Origin: Ulva prolifera
Taxonomy: Eukaryota > Chlorophyta > Ulvophyceae > Ulvales > Ulvaceae
NCBI GenBank assembly: GCA_023078555.1
Contig: CM041196.1
Coordinates: 3,286,001-3,350,000, forward strand
Length of the DNA stretch: 64,000 nucleotides
Direction: 5' to 3'
Shown: piece after piece, positions 44,317 to 56,536 of the stretch
How positions within the stretch are numbered: the stretch's first letter is position 1
How the letters are laid out: every line of letters begins with the position of its first letter
Position numbers and translations under genes: made by a program
The notes under the pieces: model-generated
Database searches by the model: none
Seen by the model: only the letters and a program-made list of their open reading frames with translations
What the model was told of the DNA's origin: nothing

Positions 44317-45498
44317 GTCACAGTGCAATGGATACTGGAGTGTCTCCAGGCCCTCGGTCAGGAACGCAAGCAGCGTGCTAACGCCGCCGTGCTTCATGAT
44401 TTCTGCCTTGCTGGGGTTGTGCCTTGAAAGGTTTCGCAGGGCCAGTGCAGCTAGCTGAGCCAGATGTGCATCGCTGTGTGGAGCCAGGAACGTGAGTAGT
44501 GGCTCAATGAGGCCACCGTCACATATGTGGCCCTTTGCCAAGTGTGATCCGGCGGCGATGTTGCAAATGGCGGATAGTGCATGTTCGGCTACCTGCACCA
44601 TAATAAACGATTATGGCTGCTGCCACCACCAGGTGCCATCATTGCAACAGCCGCGTTTGCAATGTCACTTCTGAGCTGCTGGTGCTGCCAAACTTGCACA
44701 ACTTGCCCAGAACAAGCCATCCGACGTCACTGCCTTTGGAAGCCCCTGGTCAACTGTGTGCGTCAGTCACTAGGTGGCAACGGCATGGGCCCAACATTCA
44801 GTGTTGTTGAACGCGAGCATGATTGAGCAAGAGTGAGCACGACCTCTGGGCTGAAGCTGGACACCAAGAAAGGCTTCAGAGCACTTGCACAGTCGCAGCT
44901 CACAAGCAGCTTTCTGTCTGCTTCCTTATCCGCGATGGTCTGGAACACAAGGAGAATGCGATGCGCCAAATCTGAATACGGACTCTCTTTTAACATCCCG
45001 ACCAGTTGCGCATGAGCATCCGTGCTCCGGAGCTGTTCCTGCACTTGGCCCAAATGTTCAACATCATCATCAGGTGCATGCATACATGTACACTCTCAGC
45101 TGCGGTGGATGCGCCGTACTCGGCCTTTTGGGTCTTGTGTCAGCAGGAATGCAAGCGCCTCAACTGCAACGATGGTAGTTGGATGCTTAGCCCCATACTT
45201 CAGCATTGGAACGAGGGCAAGCACGGCCTCAAGCTCCTCAGCAACACTTTTTCTCGCGTCATCAGCCACAGCAATGCGGATGAGCATGGCAGCCTGCAGA
45301 TAGCGGATTTCGGTGCCTCGAAGCTGTCTCGAATCTGATCTAACAAATGGCGTTGTGTACTGCACACAAGAGCTCACAGATTGAGCTGAAGGACAGAATG
45401 TTCATTCAAATGCACACCTGAAAATGTCTTTCCTCTACATCTCCTTTGAGCCAGTCAATGGCACGTGCGATCTCTTGCCGCACTCCCTCCATTGACAT
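44317..45498 (-). CDS. Armadillo-repeat protein (partial model)
   Basis: Exons 45498-45418, 45323-45120, 45038-44844 and 44592-44317 are each phase 0. One further exon is probably missing between 44844 and 44592. Peptides show classic ARM helices: AVEALAFLL, LAHRILLVFQTIADKEADRK, HALSAICNIAAGSHLAKGH, LAQLAALALRNLSRHNPSKA and GGVSTLLAFL. The start is taken as the ATG at 45498 (MSMEGVRQEIARAIDWLKG), but an upstream exon is possible. ARM solenoids bind partner proteins; candidates include ciliary ARM proteins or Vac8-like proteins, but nothing here decides. Downstream exons on the same strand probably belong to it. Confidence 0.65.
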
Positions 45499-46248
45499 GC
45501 CTGCAGCGAAGGCATCACGCGTTGCTGGACAACAGAGGATCGCAGGTGTCCGCACAGATCGAGGAATTGCTCCGTTGTATAATCTGTGTGCATGATGCCG
45601 GCAACGAGCAAATGGGGCCCCTTTGACAGTGTGATGCTGCCCTGGTCTCGATCGATACCTGCACTGATTACCGGCCCAGCGGGTCACACATCCAGGCAAG
45701 CAATATTTCCCCACACTTGCGGCGCTTAGATGCTATCGAATTTGCATTGACGGCAAAGTGCACGGCGCAGATCCGGAAGGCGTATGTTGAACGCGGTTAG
45801 CTCCGCAATAGGCTTGGCACGCTCCAACAACGGACACACGCCTTCTGATGGCAGTCTCCCTGATGGCCATTGCTCAGCTGCATCATGAAGCGGATGCAGC
45901 ACGCTGAGCGCAGTGGCAGTACGCTACTGCAACAGTCGTAATCATGCATGAAAGCCGTACGGTGGTGATGCCGACGCCCTTGAGGACATTCACTGGGGGG
46001 GGGGGGGGGGGGGGGAGGTCGGTTTGCATGGTCGCGACAGGCCGAACACAGAGATAGTGGCTGGGAAACAGAGAAGCCCCATCTCTTCCTGTGCATTCAT
46101 AATTACATACATGTGGTCATAGGGCCGGTGCATAATCTCTATCTGCACAATTCACAGTGCAGGATTTGCGCAAGCATGTGAAACACATCCCGCGGCACCT
46201 CGACAAGGCAGTAGCATGCACAGCCTTCTTTGCAGCCAGCAGTGGATG
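45499..46248. other. Spacer between ARM gene and SAICAR synthetase, with poly-G
   Basis: No coding exon was recognised. A 21-nt poly-G run lies at 45995-46015. TTACA on the plus strand at about 46103 (TGTAA on the coding strand) may be the polyadenylation signal of SAICAR synthetase, 145 bp past its stop. Confidence 0.4.
45995..46015 (+). repeat. Poly-G run (21 nt)
   Basis: Uninterrupted G tract, C-rich on the strand of the two flanking minus-strand genes. Confidence 0.95.
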
Positions 46249-48722
46249 TCACTGGGCCCAAGCCGTCAAGTTCCTTTGTAGCCTCTCAGATGGTGTCTCG
46301 TCCAGAGGAGGTAGCTCAAAGGATGCGCCTGTGATGCGCTCATACAAATATATGTAGCGCTTTGACAATTCAGAAACGAGCTCCTGAGGAGCCACTGGTA
46401 GCTCTGCGTCTGCGTATGGGTCACAATTCTCACGGAACCACAGACGCAGGAACTCTTTGTCAATGTTTTGGGGTTCCTGCAGTGCGCTACATCTTTGGAT
46501 GCTGTGTTGAGAGCTGTGGCTGATAGCAGAACCGTGCTGCATCCAAGATAGGTACACATCTCGCATATGCCCACTGCACTGTCGTAGCAGTGCAAATGGG
46601 CCTCGTATGCCCATACTTGTCAGTCTGCCGCACGATGCAGCACTGAAACCAGATTTTTGAGCTGGTCAATTCTGAACTCAGTTACTGCGACTCCACTCCC
46701 TTGAGAATTGAAGGTTTATAGGGGCATCCAAGATCTACCACAGAATCGCAGAGCACAGCTAAACGTCTCGCTGACACCATGGCCATGCTTCATGCTACAG
46801 CTATTTGGCATGGCAATATCAAGCGTAGTAGCTGCATGTGCAGCACAAGGAATACACAAAATGACTGTCGGGCAGGAGAACCCGAGATGCTGTTGCGATC
46901 CTGTGAATGTCACCAACGAGATTCAGATACATGACCATGGCAAGCTGCAAGTCGTTTATTCAAGACACCTTTCTGTCCTGTCTGTACATGCACAGGCACG
47001 TTGAACTGCACCTGGCCAGCCGCAAAGCGCTCCTCGTAGGAATCTGCAAGCCAGTATCGGCTGGAATCTGGCGTGTGCACCTCATCAATGAGCAAAACGC
47101 GGCCGTTGGCATCAAGGCCAAACTCATACTTGGTATCTACCAGCAGCAGCCCCCGTGCGGCAGCCTGCTCTTGGCCGAAAGCAAACAGCTTCAGCGCGGC
47201 TGTGCTTGCTGCCTCCCAATGTTCTGCACTCATCAAGCCCTGCATGGCCAATTCACTTTACATTGCGAGATGCATTGCAACATTGCGTCTCCTGCTGATG
47301 TGCTCTGAGCAGCTATGCAGCACCTGTGAAACATGGGCTTCTTCTGAGAGCTGTGTCAGCTCCTCTATGCGCCATCACTGCAGCAGACTACAGGATGACA
47401 TCGTGTGGCTGCTGATGCTTGTGTAACACACAACCCCCCGTCCATCACGTGTGCGGACCAGGCGAATGTCGTGATTGACACACTGGACACGGCAGATGTT
47501 GTTGCGAACCTCTCGCATGGTCAATGCAGAATGCATTACGTGCTCGGAGAGTGCTTCATACTCGTTGAAGAACAAGGCGGAGGTGCGGTTCTAAGAGTGA
47601 GATGAGTACCTGCTTCAGAATTTCAGCTGGAGATATCGGGACATCGTGAGTCTCACTCTTCGTGGTTGGTGTGATGACATTCTCCTGTAATCGTTGGTTC
47701 TTGACCATCCCATCTGGAAACTGATTGCCGCAGTACTCTCGAGCCCCATTGTTGTAATGCGTCCACAGGGAGGTGTCTGTGCTGCCAGTCATGAATCCCC
47801 GAACCACGAACTCAACAGGGAACACCTCGCACTGTTGCATAATCGCAACGCATGGGTCAGGAGTGGCAACCAGGGCATTTGGAATCATGTCAGCTGTCTG
47901 GTTGAACCACCATGCGGAAGTTTGGTTGAGGACCTGACCCTTAAAAGGCACCGAGGCCAGAACGCGATCGAAAGCAGACTGACGATCCGTGGTGACGATG
48001 ATGAGATACTCGCCATACTTGTATGTGTCCCGAACTTTCCCCTGGAAAGTTGAAGACAGCTTGTGGGGCCGGCCCTCAAACGATTTGCAAATAAACACAT
48101 CAACAGAGCAAAAAGTAGCGAGGATAGATGTGTAGCAATGAATAGTTTCCATAGTACGTGCACGTGTGTAAGGTCGGTCCAGCCCTGCATTCCTTGTCAG
48201 TGATGCTAGACCCTTTGCGTAGCCGTGCGATCGGCCTCTACTTGTGCAATCAAGAACCAGAGTGGGCACAGCTTCGGCAGGAACTCGCACCACCTTGACT
48301 TCTCCAAAACCATCAAGCGAGGTCTTTGTCAGACATCGATCGAGCGTGGTGTCGATTGCATGTAGCAGCTCCTGGCGCACCCCTTGTAGCTGCTCCACAG
48401 CCCTGGGGTGACAGAATACAAGTTACTTTGGGCATGTATGCACTGAGATCTGCTATAGGCACCAGAGTAGATGATCAACATATTTAGCGCGCCCAGGCAG
48501 CTGAGGTAGACATACAATGGAGCTTTATGCTCCTCTCTCGTTGCAGCTTTACCTACACCACGTATACAACAGTTCACAGCAGCTCAATGCAGTGCTGTGC
48601 ATATTGAAGAATAACCATCACCTGCATGACACTTGCCGACTCCGTTCCTTGGGGCCCCATTCATATGTAGCACAAGCCGGCCGCAGTTGCCGCGTCCCGG
48701 ATCCAGTGGCAAGGCAGTACAT
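46249..48722 (-). CDS. PUR7: Phosphoribosylaminoimidazole-succinocarboxamide synthase (SAICAR synthetase), organelle-targeted
   Basis: Five exons (48722-48622, 48402-48294, 48074-47610, 47239-47012, 46476-46249; phases 2, 0, 0, 0) give 376 aa. The enzyme joins aspartate to CAIR with ATP in de novo purine synthesis. Family blocks: [88 protein letters not shown] and [12 protein letters not shown]. The C-terminus has [15 protein letters not shown], as in plant PUR7. The first exon ([18 protein letters not shown]) is basic and Ala/Cys/Ser-rich and fits a plastid leader; plants make purines in plastids. The [18 protein letters not shown] join across a 370-bp intron is exact. It is single-domain, not fused to AIR carboxylase as in animals. 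Confidence 0.95.
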
Positions 48723-49250
48723 AAAGCTGCTCAACGTGCACGCTGCACGAAAGTTTATATACAAAACGCTATTGGTATGGTCGTATAGCTATCCCAATTT
48801 CGCTATCCTTTACGGGATCAGCCAATGAAATTGAATAATGTCGCGGACAGACTTGATCGCCACTCCAAGCGAAACAATCCGAGCGAGAACCAGATCAGCA
48901 AGATCACGGCGACGTCATGGCTGCTGTGTAAAATGGAATGGCACAAAGTGCCGATGCTGCAGCTGCTCGGTTTTGAGAGGGAGCGTTCATGTCGCCGCAC
49001 TCAACCGCCGGGTGCCATGACGCGACATCGCACCAGCAGCCTTACTCCCGTGCAATGCCGCACAGCGGTGTATCGTGCAATCCGAAGCGCGAGCAAGTTA
49101 CTGGAGAGCATTCAAATGCTTCACTGTCATCGATGGTCCGCCACATGTGAATCACTTGTGCATCTGCACTGTCGGTACTCCCTGCTGCCCATGTCGGTGT
49201 TCCAGCTCAATTGCAGAAGCACCACGCACGGACAGCTCCAAACATAAGAT
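48723..49250. promoter_or_regulatory. Shared upstream region of PUR7 (-) and HIT3-like gene (+)
   Basis: A 528-bp divergent spacer. A 140-codon plus-strand frame (48825-49247) is open but has no domain and ends just before the next ATG. It is not considered a gene. No promoter motif could be assigned. Confidence 0.4.
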
Positions 49251-49942
49251 ATGGTACAGACGAAGTTTGTCGACGTTTTGCTCTCGGGAATTGACTGTGA
49301 GGCAGCTAACGACTTGAAATTGAAAGCTGCCGTTCTGCTGTCACCTTCTGAAGCCGATGGCAAGCAAATCTTGGAATGTCGGCGTGACAAAGCATTAATA
49401 GGACGGGTCTGTGATGCTGCATGTGATGGCGCCTTGGCCTTCCTCAAACGAGACTGCAAGGCTGGGGGTCCACAGTGGCCTGTAGAGGCAACAGTCCGCA
49501 CAATCAAACGAGACCCATCTTCGAAAGCAGTCAGCACTGTTCAGGAATGCAATTATCCCCTGCCACTCTATGCGTACGTGTGTTTGTTATGCATTGGTGT
49601 GCTTGTACATATCCCCTACTTCCGCAGTTTTGCATGCAGGTCAGGATTACGCCCCCTGCTGAGGGAAGCACCGGTAAACAATCGCCACTGAACCCACTTC
49701 TGGTTGGTCCAGAGCTTGAAGACTTGGTCAAGCACGGCAGGATGATTTCCACAGAACAATACAAAGCCCTTGCGCAGGACACTGGTATACAAGACATGCT
49801 TCAGCAGCCCGACATGCAGAAAGCCTTGGCGTCCATTGACTCAGCTTCTTCCAGAGAAGCTGAACTAGCTGGAGCGCTGAGCAATCCTCAATTCTCCAAT
49901 CTGTGCGAGCGGATACTTGACCATGTGTCGCCCCAGGTCTGA
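49251..49942 (+). CDS. ZNHIT3 C-terminal-domain-like protein without a HIT zinc finger
   Basis: Two exons, 49251-49538 and 49640-49942 (phase 0), give 196 aa. The 5' splice site is chosen by frame; a donor a few bases earlier is also possible. The second exon resembles the C-terminal helical domain of ZNHIT3: PLLVGPELEDLVKHGRMIS, QDMLQQPDMQKALASID, then FSNLCERILDHVSP. ZNHIT3 helps assemble box C/D snoRNPs through this domain. The first exon (KFVDVLLSGIDCEAANDLKL, then a D-x-x-x-L-I-G-R-V-C segment) has no CxxC pairs, so the N-terminal HIT finger is absent and an unrecognised domain takes its place. Assignment is by resemblance of one half only. Confidence 0.6.
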
Positions 49943-50048
49943 TTTATATACTATGGACCCTGTGATATTGAGAAACGGGTGGGACATGTCTGCTCTGGGG
50001 TTTCGTGGCTGTCACGATCATCTGTCTGATGCACTGGATGTAAGCAAC

Positions 50049-50778
50049 CTATGAAGTGGGGGATGACTCACTGTTCAGAGGTTCCTTGAATTGCGCATTG
50101 TTGCATATGTTCCTTGGTGCACATTGAGTGCTGCCAAGTTGGGTCTGGATTACTATTTGCGACTCCAGCTCTTGTGTCGCCTTTCTTTCCTTGTCCAGCT
50201 GCTGTTCCAAGCCAATCAACTTTTTCTGCACCGCGGCCCAGAATGGTGTCGCATGGCAGACCAGCAGACAATCCACAGCTGCGTCCCACTTGACGGGTCC
50301 GGTTTGTCCGTCCAATTGTGGCGTCATTTGCATTGTTCCAAAGTGAAAGAGTTCACCACACGTGTTGACGGCAGGCAGTAATGTGATCATGGTGACATGT
50401 AGACACGCACCTTGAGAGCATTTCGGTGAGTGCCCTTACGCGCATTTCTAGCCTGCCGCAGCCGACATTCGGCCTCATGCAAGAGGCTGTGATCATGTGG
50501 TAGCAATATGCGTCCTTGCGTCATATGGAAATTCCGGTCCTACAACAGCCAGAGAAGACTTACTCTCAAAGGTAATGTAACAAGTGACGTGCGATACAAT
50601 TGTTCACGTGTTTCCAACGATCTCAAAAAGCTGAGGTCCTGATAACCAACGGATGCACGGGTGCACGTACATATCTCTCGGTTGCTTCTCCTTTGGGCGC
50701 CTCAATCTTACCTTTTGCAGCGAGCTGGTGCAATAGCTCCCGATTTACCCATCTTTCCCAGTTCTGTGCATTGTACAT
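50049..50778 (-). CDS. Small coiled-coil protein (137 aa), unidentified
   Basis: Exons 50778-50671, 50539-50411 and 50225-50049, phase 0. The start ATG follows an in-frame TAG. Sequence: MYNAQNWERWVNRELLHQL, then a basic helix ECRLRQARNARKGTHRNALK, then a heptad-like stretch (LIGLEQQLDKERKATQELES), then a polar tail. Splice sites are GTACGT and GTGCGT donors with GTAG and GCAG acceptors. The size and WE.WV start resemble small axonemal microtubule-associated proteins, but no family could be named. It is divergent to the 72-aa gene, start codons 364 bp apart. Confidence 0.65.
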
Positions 50779-51142
50779 GGTGAGCTATGCCCCCACGACA
50801 CGGGCCAAGAACGAGGAGCAAAAGGTCTATTACACACAACCGTGAGCGATTCTTGAACACGCCAGCCTTAGCTTTATTTTCGTCACGGACAGCTGCGTTT
50901 GCCAACGACGTTCATCGCGACCGCATCGCCAGCACGAAGAACGCACCCGTGGACACAAGACCAATATGGGCCCAGTTAAATTGCACTATTGGCGCGGTGT
51001 GAATCACGAGAGCAGGCAGCTGGACGATCTTTCATTTTGTGGGACAGGCATTCCACAAGTCACGTGCGTGGCTCAAAAGGCTATCGTGCACTCGTAGGTC
51101 GGGAACTCATTCTTGTGATATGAACTTGTGCACCTCGTCGTA
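50779..51142. promoter_or_regulatory. Shared upstream region of the 137-aa gene (-) and 72-aa membrane protein gene (+)
   Basis: A 364-bp divergent spacer. Nothing coding was seen on either strand beyond chance frames. No promoter motif could be assigned. Confidence 0.4.
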
Positions 51143-51440
51143 ATGTCGATTCGCTCCTTCATGCAATCCGAGCCGTTTCACTTCTGGTCTTTTTCTATTC
51201 TGTTGATGGCAACAGCCGGATCGTTTGCGTACTTTTGGGAAGAGCTGGCAGCGCCAAGTGACGTACGGAGGGAGCGTTTTGATCGAGGTGCGTATCTGCG
51301 ATCGTTGGCAGAAATTGAATCCGCAGTCGTTATATGATTACTGTGAAACTTACTAAATCCTTGCAGAGGTACTGAGGGGAAACAAGTTAGTGCCCCCAAA
51401 GGCTGAAGAGCTCAAGAAGCCGAGTGCGTCTGAGGCATGA
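51143..51440 (+). CDS. Single-pass membrane protein, 72 aa, unidentified
   Basis: Exons 51143-51287 and 51367-51440 (phase 1). The protein is a short N-terminus (MSIRSFMQSEP), one clear membrane span FWSFSILLMATAGSFAYFW, and a charged, Pro/Lys-rich tail (NKLVPPKAEELKKPSASEA). Size and layout resemble supernumerary subunits or assembly factors of respiratory complexes, but this is only a guess from shape. The last codons overlap the possible start of the next gene: the stop TGA lies within ATGATG at 51437. Confidence 0.7.
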
Positions 51441-52881
51441 TGCAGTTGGTTCTGCACGGGTACGTCAGCCTCTCTTCAATCCGTCGACAGCTGAGTGCTT
51501 TGGTGATCGGAACTGTTGGATTGAACGCAAGTCTGCGATTTTGTGCTGTTCGTAAAGATTCACTGTCTGCTGAACAGGTACCATGGTCGCTTGGGTGTGG
51601 CCGCATGGCAGAGGAGAGCAGTTGCTGTAGGCGCCCATGACAAGGGGACCAAGACTCCTTGGAACATGATCTTTGATCTGCGGGAACGAGAAACATATTG
51701 GACAGATGAAAACAAGGTTTGCTCCTTATTACCCTCTTCTCCGCCAGGCCTCCGCGCCCACATGGCGAGTTATTAGCGTTGCTCTGTAGGCGCGTCTGGT
51801 GAAAGTGGTGGCCAAAAAGTCGCTGGGCATACCTTTTGAAGAGCTGCAAGACCGTCTGGACACCATGCTGGCAATCATTCCAGATCTCGGTGCTGCTACC
51901 AGTTTCATGTCAACATCAGCACCATACGCAGCATCCTTGCTGTGCTTGCCTGTCATTTCGCTTGCTCATCACAGGGTCTCCTTTGCACAGCTGAAGCACT
52001 GGAGCCACATGCGCAACAACGGCTGACCCGGTGCACGCATGCAGATCAGCGTATTGTGACTATGCACCCAGAAAATCTCGCTGCACTCCTGAAAGACCCC
52101 AAGGCGGCGGCAACGGCCTTGCTACAGCTGCGGAGAGCGTTGCCCCGCGTGAATGTCAGCGCTCTCGCCGCCAAAATGCCATCACTGCTGAACTCAGAAG
52201 TGCTTGCGTCCTTGCCTGAGGTATGGCCGCCGTCGCACGTGCCCGCTCAAGCGCGGAGCATCGACCTCTTTTGCACAAACCTCCTCTTCAAGACACAATG
52301 TGCTGATCACCCTACATGCACTACATGGTGCAGAGCCCAGTGTATATGGGGTGACGGCGCAACACCGCACTCTGAGATAGGTTGCCATCTCCAACCATGC
52401 TGCACGCGGCCTCAGTGGTGGCCGGGGCTGGCGCGCTGTGATGACCAGTGTCAGCTGTCTGCGTGCCATCACCGCTGTCCAGTGGAAGCCGACATCCTGA
52501 AAACTGTACAGATGCTTGGTTTGCTGTGGCACACATTTCACACCACGACCTGATGTGCAGGAGCTGGAGAAGGTGGAGCGCCTGCTTGGTGTGATGCCTC
52601 CGGGGGAGCTCCCCGAGGGAGATGTTAGGTCAGCTGAGACGTTCGCAGCCGCCATCGCCGCTCAGCCACTGCTGCTCGACTCGGAGGGCGTGGCCGAGGC
52701 CCTCGGGGAGCTGGCGCGGCTGATGCCAGCTGGCACTGATGTGCATGCGATGCTGATGCGGGACCCGGACCACATCCTGCGAGTGCAGAGGGGCCAGAAG
52801 CGAATTGGGCTGAACCCAGATTCTTTCCCGGACGCGTCGTACATTGATGTACAGGTGCCAAAGCAGGAGCGGCCTGAATGA
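51437..52881 (+). CDS. Helical-repeat protein of about 271 aa, unidentified (mTERF-like flavour)
   Basis: Exons 51578-51716, 51790-51889, 51991-52220 and 52561-52881 join with phases 0, 1 and 0. A short first exon 51437-51459 (ATGATG... to a GTACGT donor, phase 2) fits the required phase and would overlap the previous gene's stop. Sequence includes YHGRLGVAAWQRRAVA, NMIFDLRERETYWTDENK, KKSLGIPFEELQDRLDTML, PENLAALLKDPKAAATALLQ, LRRALPRVNVSALAAKMPSL and a C-terminal helix set ending IDVQVPKQERPE. The A..P.LL spacing recalls mTERF-type repeats and similar plant organelle proteins, but the match is loose. If the first exon is wrong, the N-terminus must lie in the 137 bp before 51578. Confidence 0.6.
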
Positions 52882-53927
52882 AACCAGTCCCTACTGCATG
52901 CGCCCGTATCTAACGCAATCTGACTTTGTCTGGTGCCGCATGATGCTGATGCTGGGCTGTGTCATGCATTGAGGCAGGGCATGCGGCTGCCGGTCGCCCT
53001 GTCGCAATTTTGACAGAGCCCACACATGAATTGTGAGGGCACTGCTCAAGCGCGCAGAGTTCTGAGCGGCAATGTGATGGGCAGTGTACCGGGATTATTC
53101 GGTAGAAGAGATTGAAGACGGGACTGGCGAGGCTTGTTGATATTGCAAGTGTGGACTTCGCAACCAGGCACGTTGCATTGACGCGTGCTTGCATCGTGCA
53201 CTGCCGCTCCAACTTTGCCCCTTTAACACGGTGATCTGCTGTGGCAGAGTTCACAGAGTGCTGCAGATCCAGGCGTAAACCTCCTGAAGGCAGTGATTGA
53301 TGGCCTCTCATGAATTCCACCCTTCCAATGCAGGAGATTAGATTTCATAAGGTCGATGCCATAGCTACATATGATTCAATATGATTCGTGATGCGTTTCC
53401 TTGATAGCTGTTCATGCTTCAGGTTTGGCATGTACATCTGATAGGTTACTGGTTTACAGGGATAAGTAACAGAATTTACCCTGACTCCTATGCAAATCCC
53501 ACGGTTGTGTCTGCTCTCAAGAGTGTGTTCGCAGGATACGCATTAGAGATGCGTACCGGGCCATAGACATCAGAAGTTAGTTTTGGCATGCTGTGACCTT
53601 CCCTCTTGCACGTGCATCTCTTTCAATCCGTGAGGCTACACAGTCCTACATAGTTCCAGTGACATTTCATCACACAATACAAACACAACAGGACTAGTCG
53701 GTCTCCAGGAAGCTCGGGGCAAATCTTGCTCTCTATCATGCCGATACGTCTGAGGATCTTTGAGGACAATTTACAGCAGATACAATCCTGATGAAGTGTG
53801 ATACCACAAACCTCTGATAGTAAATACAGTGGTCTCAGGGTAACGCAATTCAAATATCTCCTGTGCAATCACCTACGCCACTGTCACTCGACATAGTGCG
53901 AGCAGCACATATCACATGCATCTCGCA
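52882..53927. other. Convergent intergenic region
   Basis: Lies between the stops of the helical-repeat gene (+) and mTERF (-). Frames of up to 136 codons are open without domains or joinable exons. No RNA gene or repeat was recognised. Confidence 0.45.
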
Positions 53928-56536
53928 TCATGTCTTCATCCCCGGGCGCTTACGAGCAGGACGTGTGCCTCTGCGCTCATTCGACCTGCGCTGGAACCGT
54001 TCTAGCACAAGCTCAAACTTTTCATCAGACATAGCTAGCATGTAGGCCATCACGACGGCATCCTCGGTGATCCCTGGAACTCCCGAGTCGGGGACCTTCC
54101 CCTGGTTGGCTCCGCGTCCTGACCCCGCTCGTGCGAGCGAGGCTGTCGCCAAGATGTTACGCCCCGCCGCCTCCTCAGAGACCCCCGCTCCGTTCGTCCC
54201 ATGCGCCGGCTGCTCCCTGCCAGAGGACAATTGCGGGCCAAGCCTCCTTGGTTCGCCAAGCCCCACGGTTGTGTCTGTATCATGCAGCGGCCTGGCCGCC
54301 GCGGAGGGCTTGGCCAGCGAGCGCCCCTCTTGAAACGCGCCCAGCAGCTCCCGCAACCGCTGCACACGCGGGCGTACGCGCCGCTCCGTGGAGTAGCCAA
54401 TCAAGCTCGGGTTGTTTGTGATGTACTCTGGTGTGAAGCCAAAGTCCTCTCGGAGGGCAGCGAGCTTCGTGTGGAGTGTCCTTGGTGAGTATGTCAAGGC
54501 CTGCACAATGAAATACACGGACATGAGTCTGCAGTGACAGTGGCACCCGAGTGATCACAACGAGGACAATGACAAGGCATTGCCACACCAATGCACCATT
54601 CACCAACCACTCTACAGCAGCTCTGCGCATCAGATGTCAGCTCTGGCATCACCTCTGCTCGCCCAGCCAGCCCGCCTGGCAGGTGATGAAGGAGCGGTGA
54701 CAGACGCCAAGTCAACAGAGGAATGATGAGTGGCCGGACTGAGGGTTCCAGTGTGGCATGCTTGTTGTAGCGGATATGTTGGCTGGTAGATGGCGGAAAA
54801 GCACCTGGCTGTAGGACCTCACGACAGCGCTGACGAGACCGGGGTCTCGCAGATGCTGCAGAAGAGTTTGCAGCTGTGGGCGCAGGGACTCAACATCACG
54901 GTTGAGCAGGCTTGGCGATCGCCTCAGCACCTGTGCTAGCTCACCTGGCTGCAGCTCGAGCAGCTCCACCAAGGCACACAGCTTTTCCTGCACCCCAGTG
55001 CAACGAACCTTCAGTGCAATGAACCTGCAGTGTCGCTCTCGGCCATGTGGGAATGGGCACGGCACCGAGCAACGATCGTGCTGCATCTTCCCCCTGTTGT
55101 AACAAACGCATCTATGTTCAAGGCAACCGTCGACGCAGATTGGGGTATGCCACGGGAATTGCCTGTATCGAGGCGCTCAAGCAGGCGGCAAGTTCACATG
55201 TATGTCACGACAAAGCAGCACCTGGAAAACCGGTATCACATGTATAATCCTTACAGTTCACACTGCTGTGATTGGCGATGAGACTTACAGAGTTGCATCT
55301 GACGTCACACCTGTATCGTGACCTCGGAATATGCAAGGATAGACGGCTGCCTGCGCAGCATGCTGACCACGTCTTCTGGATCGCCCATCACACCATTCAA
55401 TAACTGGATCTTCGCCTTGATGTCCAGGTCCATATGGGCCTACATCACCGTGATGCTTGGTGTGATGGTGGATAGTCAAGAGCAACGGGCTGTGTGAGCG
55501 CCCCCAGGCTGTGGACAAGGTCAAGCAGGCGACATGCTGCTCAGCTGCCAATAACAGCAAACATTCCAGCTTGCTAGATTCGGCTCTGCCCCGTGTGATG
55601 ATTCCATCTGCCTGTGGCGAAGCGCAATCAGAGACCCCTGCGTTGAATTTGACACATATCAGAGGGCCTGCGGAGGGCGGCTGCGCACCCACAGCATGCG
55701 AGGATGTTTGGAACAGATGACTCCGAGGCTTGCCGGTTCGATCCTGAAGTACTCACAGAAGAACGCGGCCCTACTTTTGATGGTATTTTGCAAGGAATAA
55801 TCCAGAATTCGAGGGTGTGTGGAGCAGACTTTTGCCAGGACAGGCCGCTTCATGCCAAGCACATCGTGCAAATACTTCAGCTTCTCCATGGTAATGGACG
55901 CCTTCACCCAGAACTTCAGGTTACGTTCCGTGATCATGTAGATCATCTTCTGCAGATCCACACCGAGACATGCCAAGAGGCAAGTTCGATGCCACAAGTT
56001 GATGGAAGACGTCCAGCCATGACGCCGGGATAGCTCTGAGAACGCAGCAATGTCCACACAGACCGGATCTAAATAGCTTGAGTCCCACTGCTCCTGCATG
56101 TGGGGGGCGGAATTGACCATGCTGTTCATGCCTGGCAGGATTGTCGATGTGTGCCTATGCCAGATATGCCAGCTCAAGATACGGATCGCTAGCTCAGTGA
56201 GAGCCACACCTGCTTATGCCAAGATATTGCCTCCTCAAAATTCGAGAATCTAGGACGCCTGCTGACCAATTCTGCGTGGTGAGGTTGAGAGCAGCATGAT
56301 CCAAGTGAACAGAGGGAAGATCTGCAGCTCGATTTCTGTGGACGCGAGAACGTGAGAGCGCCATAATATGACTTATCCAGCGCCAATGAACGTGCCACAG
56401 CGTTGAGCTTGCTAAGCCCCCTGACCCCATGCCACGGAATCCGCAGTGAAGCATGGCGTTGCATGAAACCGATGTGCCTACATACCGATCGCAGCCCAAG
56501 TGGCACGATTCCATGACACAAGGCTAAATTGTACAT
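53928..56536 (-). CDS. mTERF-domain protein, organelle-targeted
   Basis: Five exons (56536-56210, 55949-55689, 55439-55311, 54987-54805, 54500-53928), all phase 0, give 490 aa. The first exon is a long basic leader (MYNLALCHGIVPLGLRSVCR...) fitting mitochondrial or plastid import. The rest holds the helical MTERF repeats with their L..P.LL and P.ILxYS patterns: GMKRPVLAKVCSTHPRILDY, SLGVICSKHPRMLW, DVVSMLRRQPSILAYS, ELAQVLRRSPSLLNRD, FGFTPEYITNNPSLIGYS. Such proteins bind organellar nucleic acid and act in transcription, RNA splicing or ribosome assembly. A Gly/Ala-rich insert follows the last repeat, then a basic tail (RRSNERRGTRPARKRPGMKT). It is head-to-head with the DWNN gene, 255 bp between start codons. 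Confidence 0.88.

Noticed and set aside
47375-47575. Minus-strand frame between PUR7 exons as an extra exon
   Set aside because: Exons 48074-47610 and 47239-47012 already join exactly ([13 protein letters not shown]), so this stretch is intron.
55725-55745. GGTTCGATCC, similar to a tRNA B box
   Set aside because: It lies in the coding strand region of mTERF and no tRNA cloverleaf or A box fits around it.
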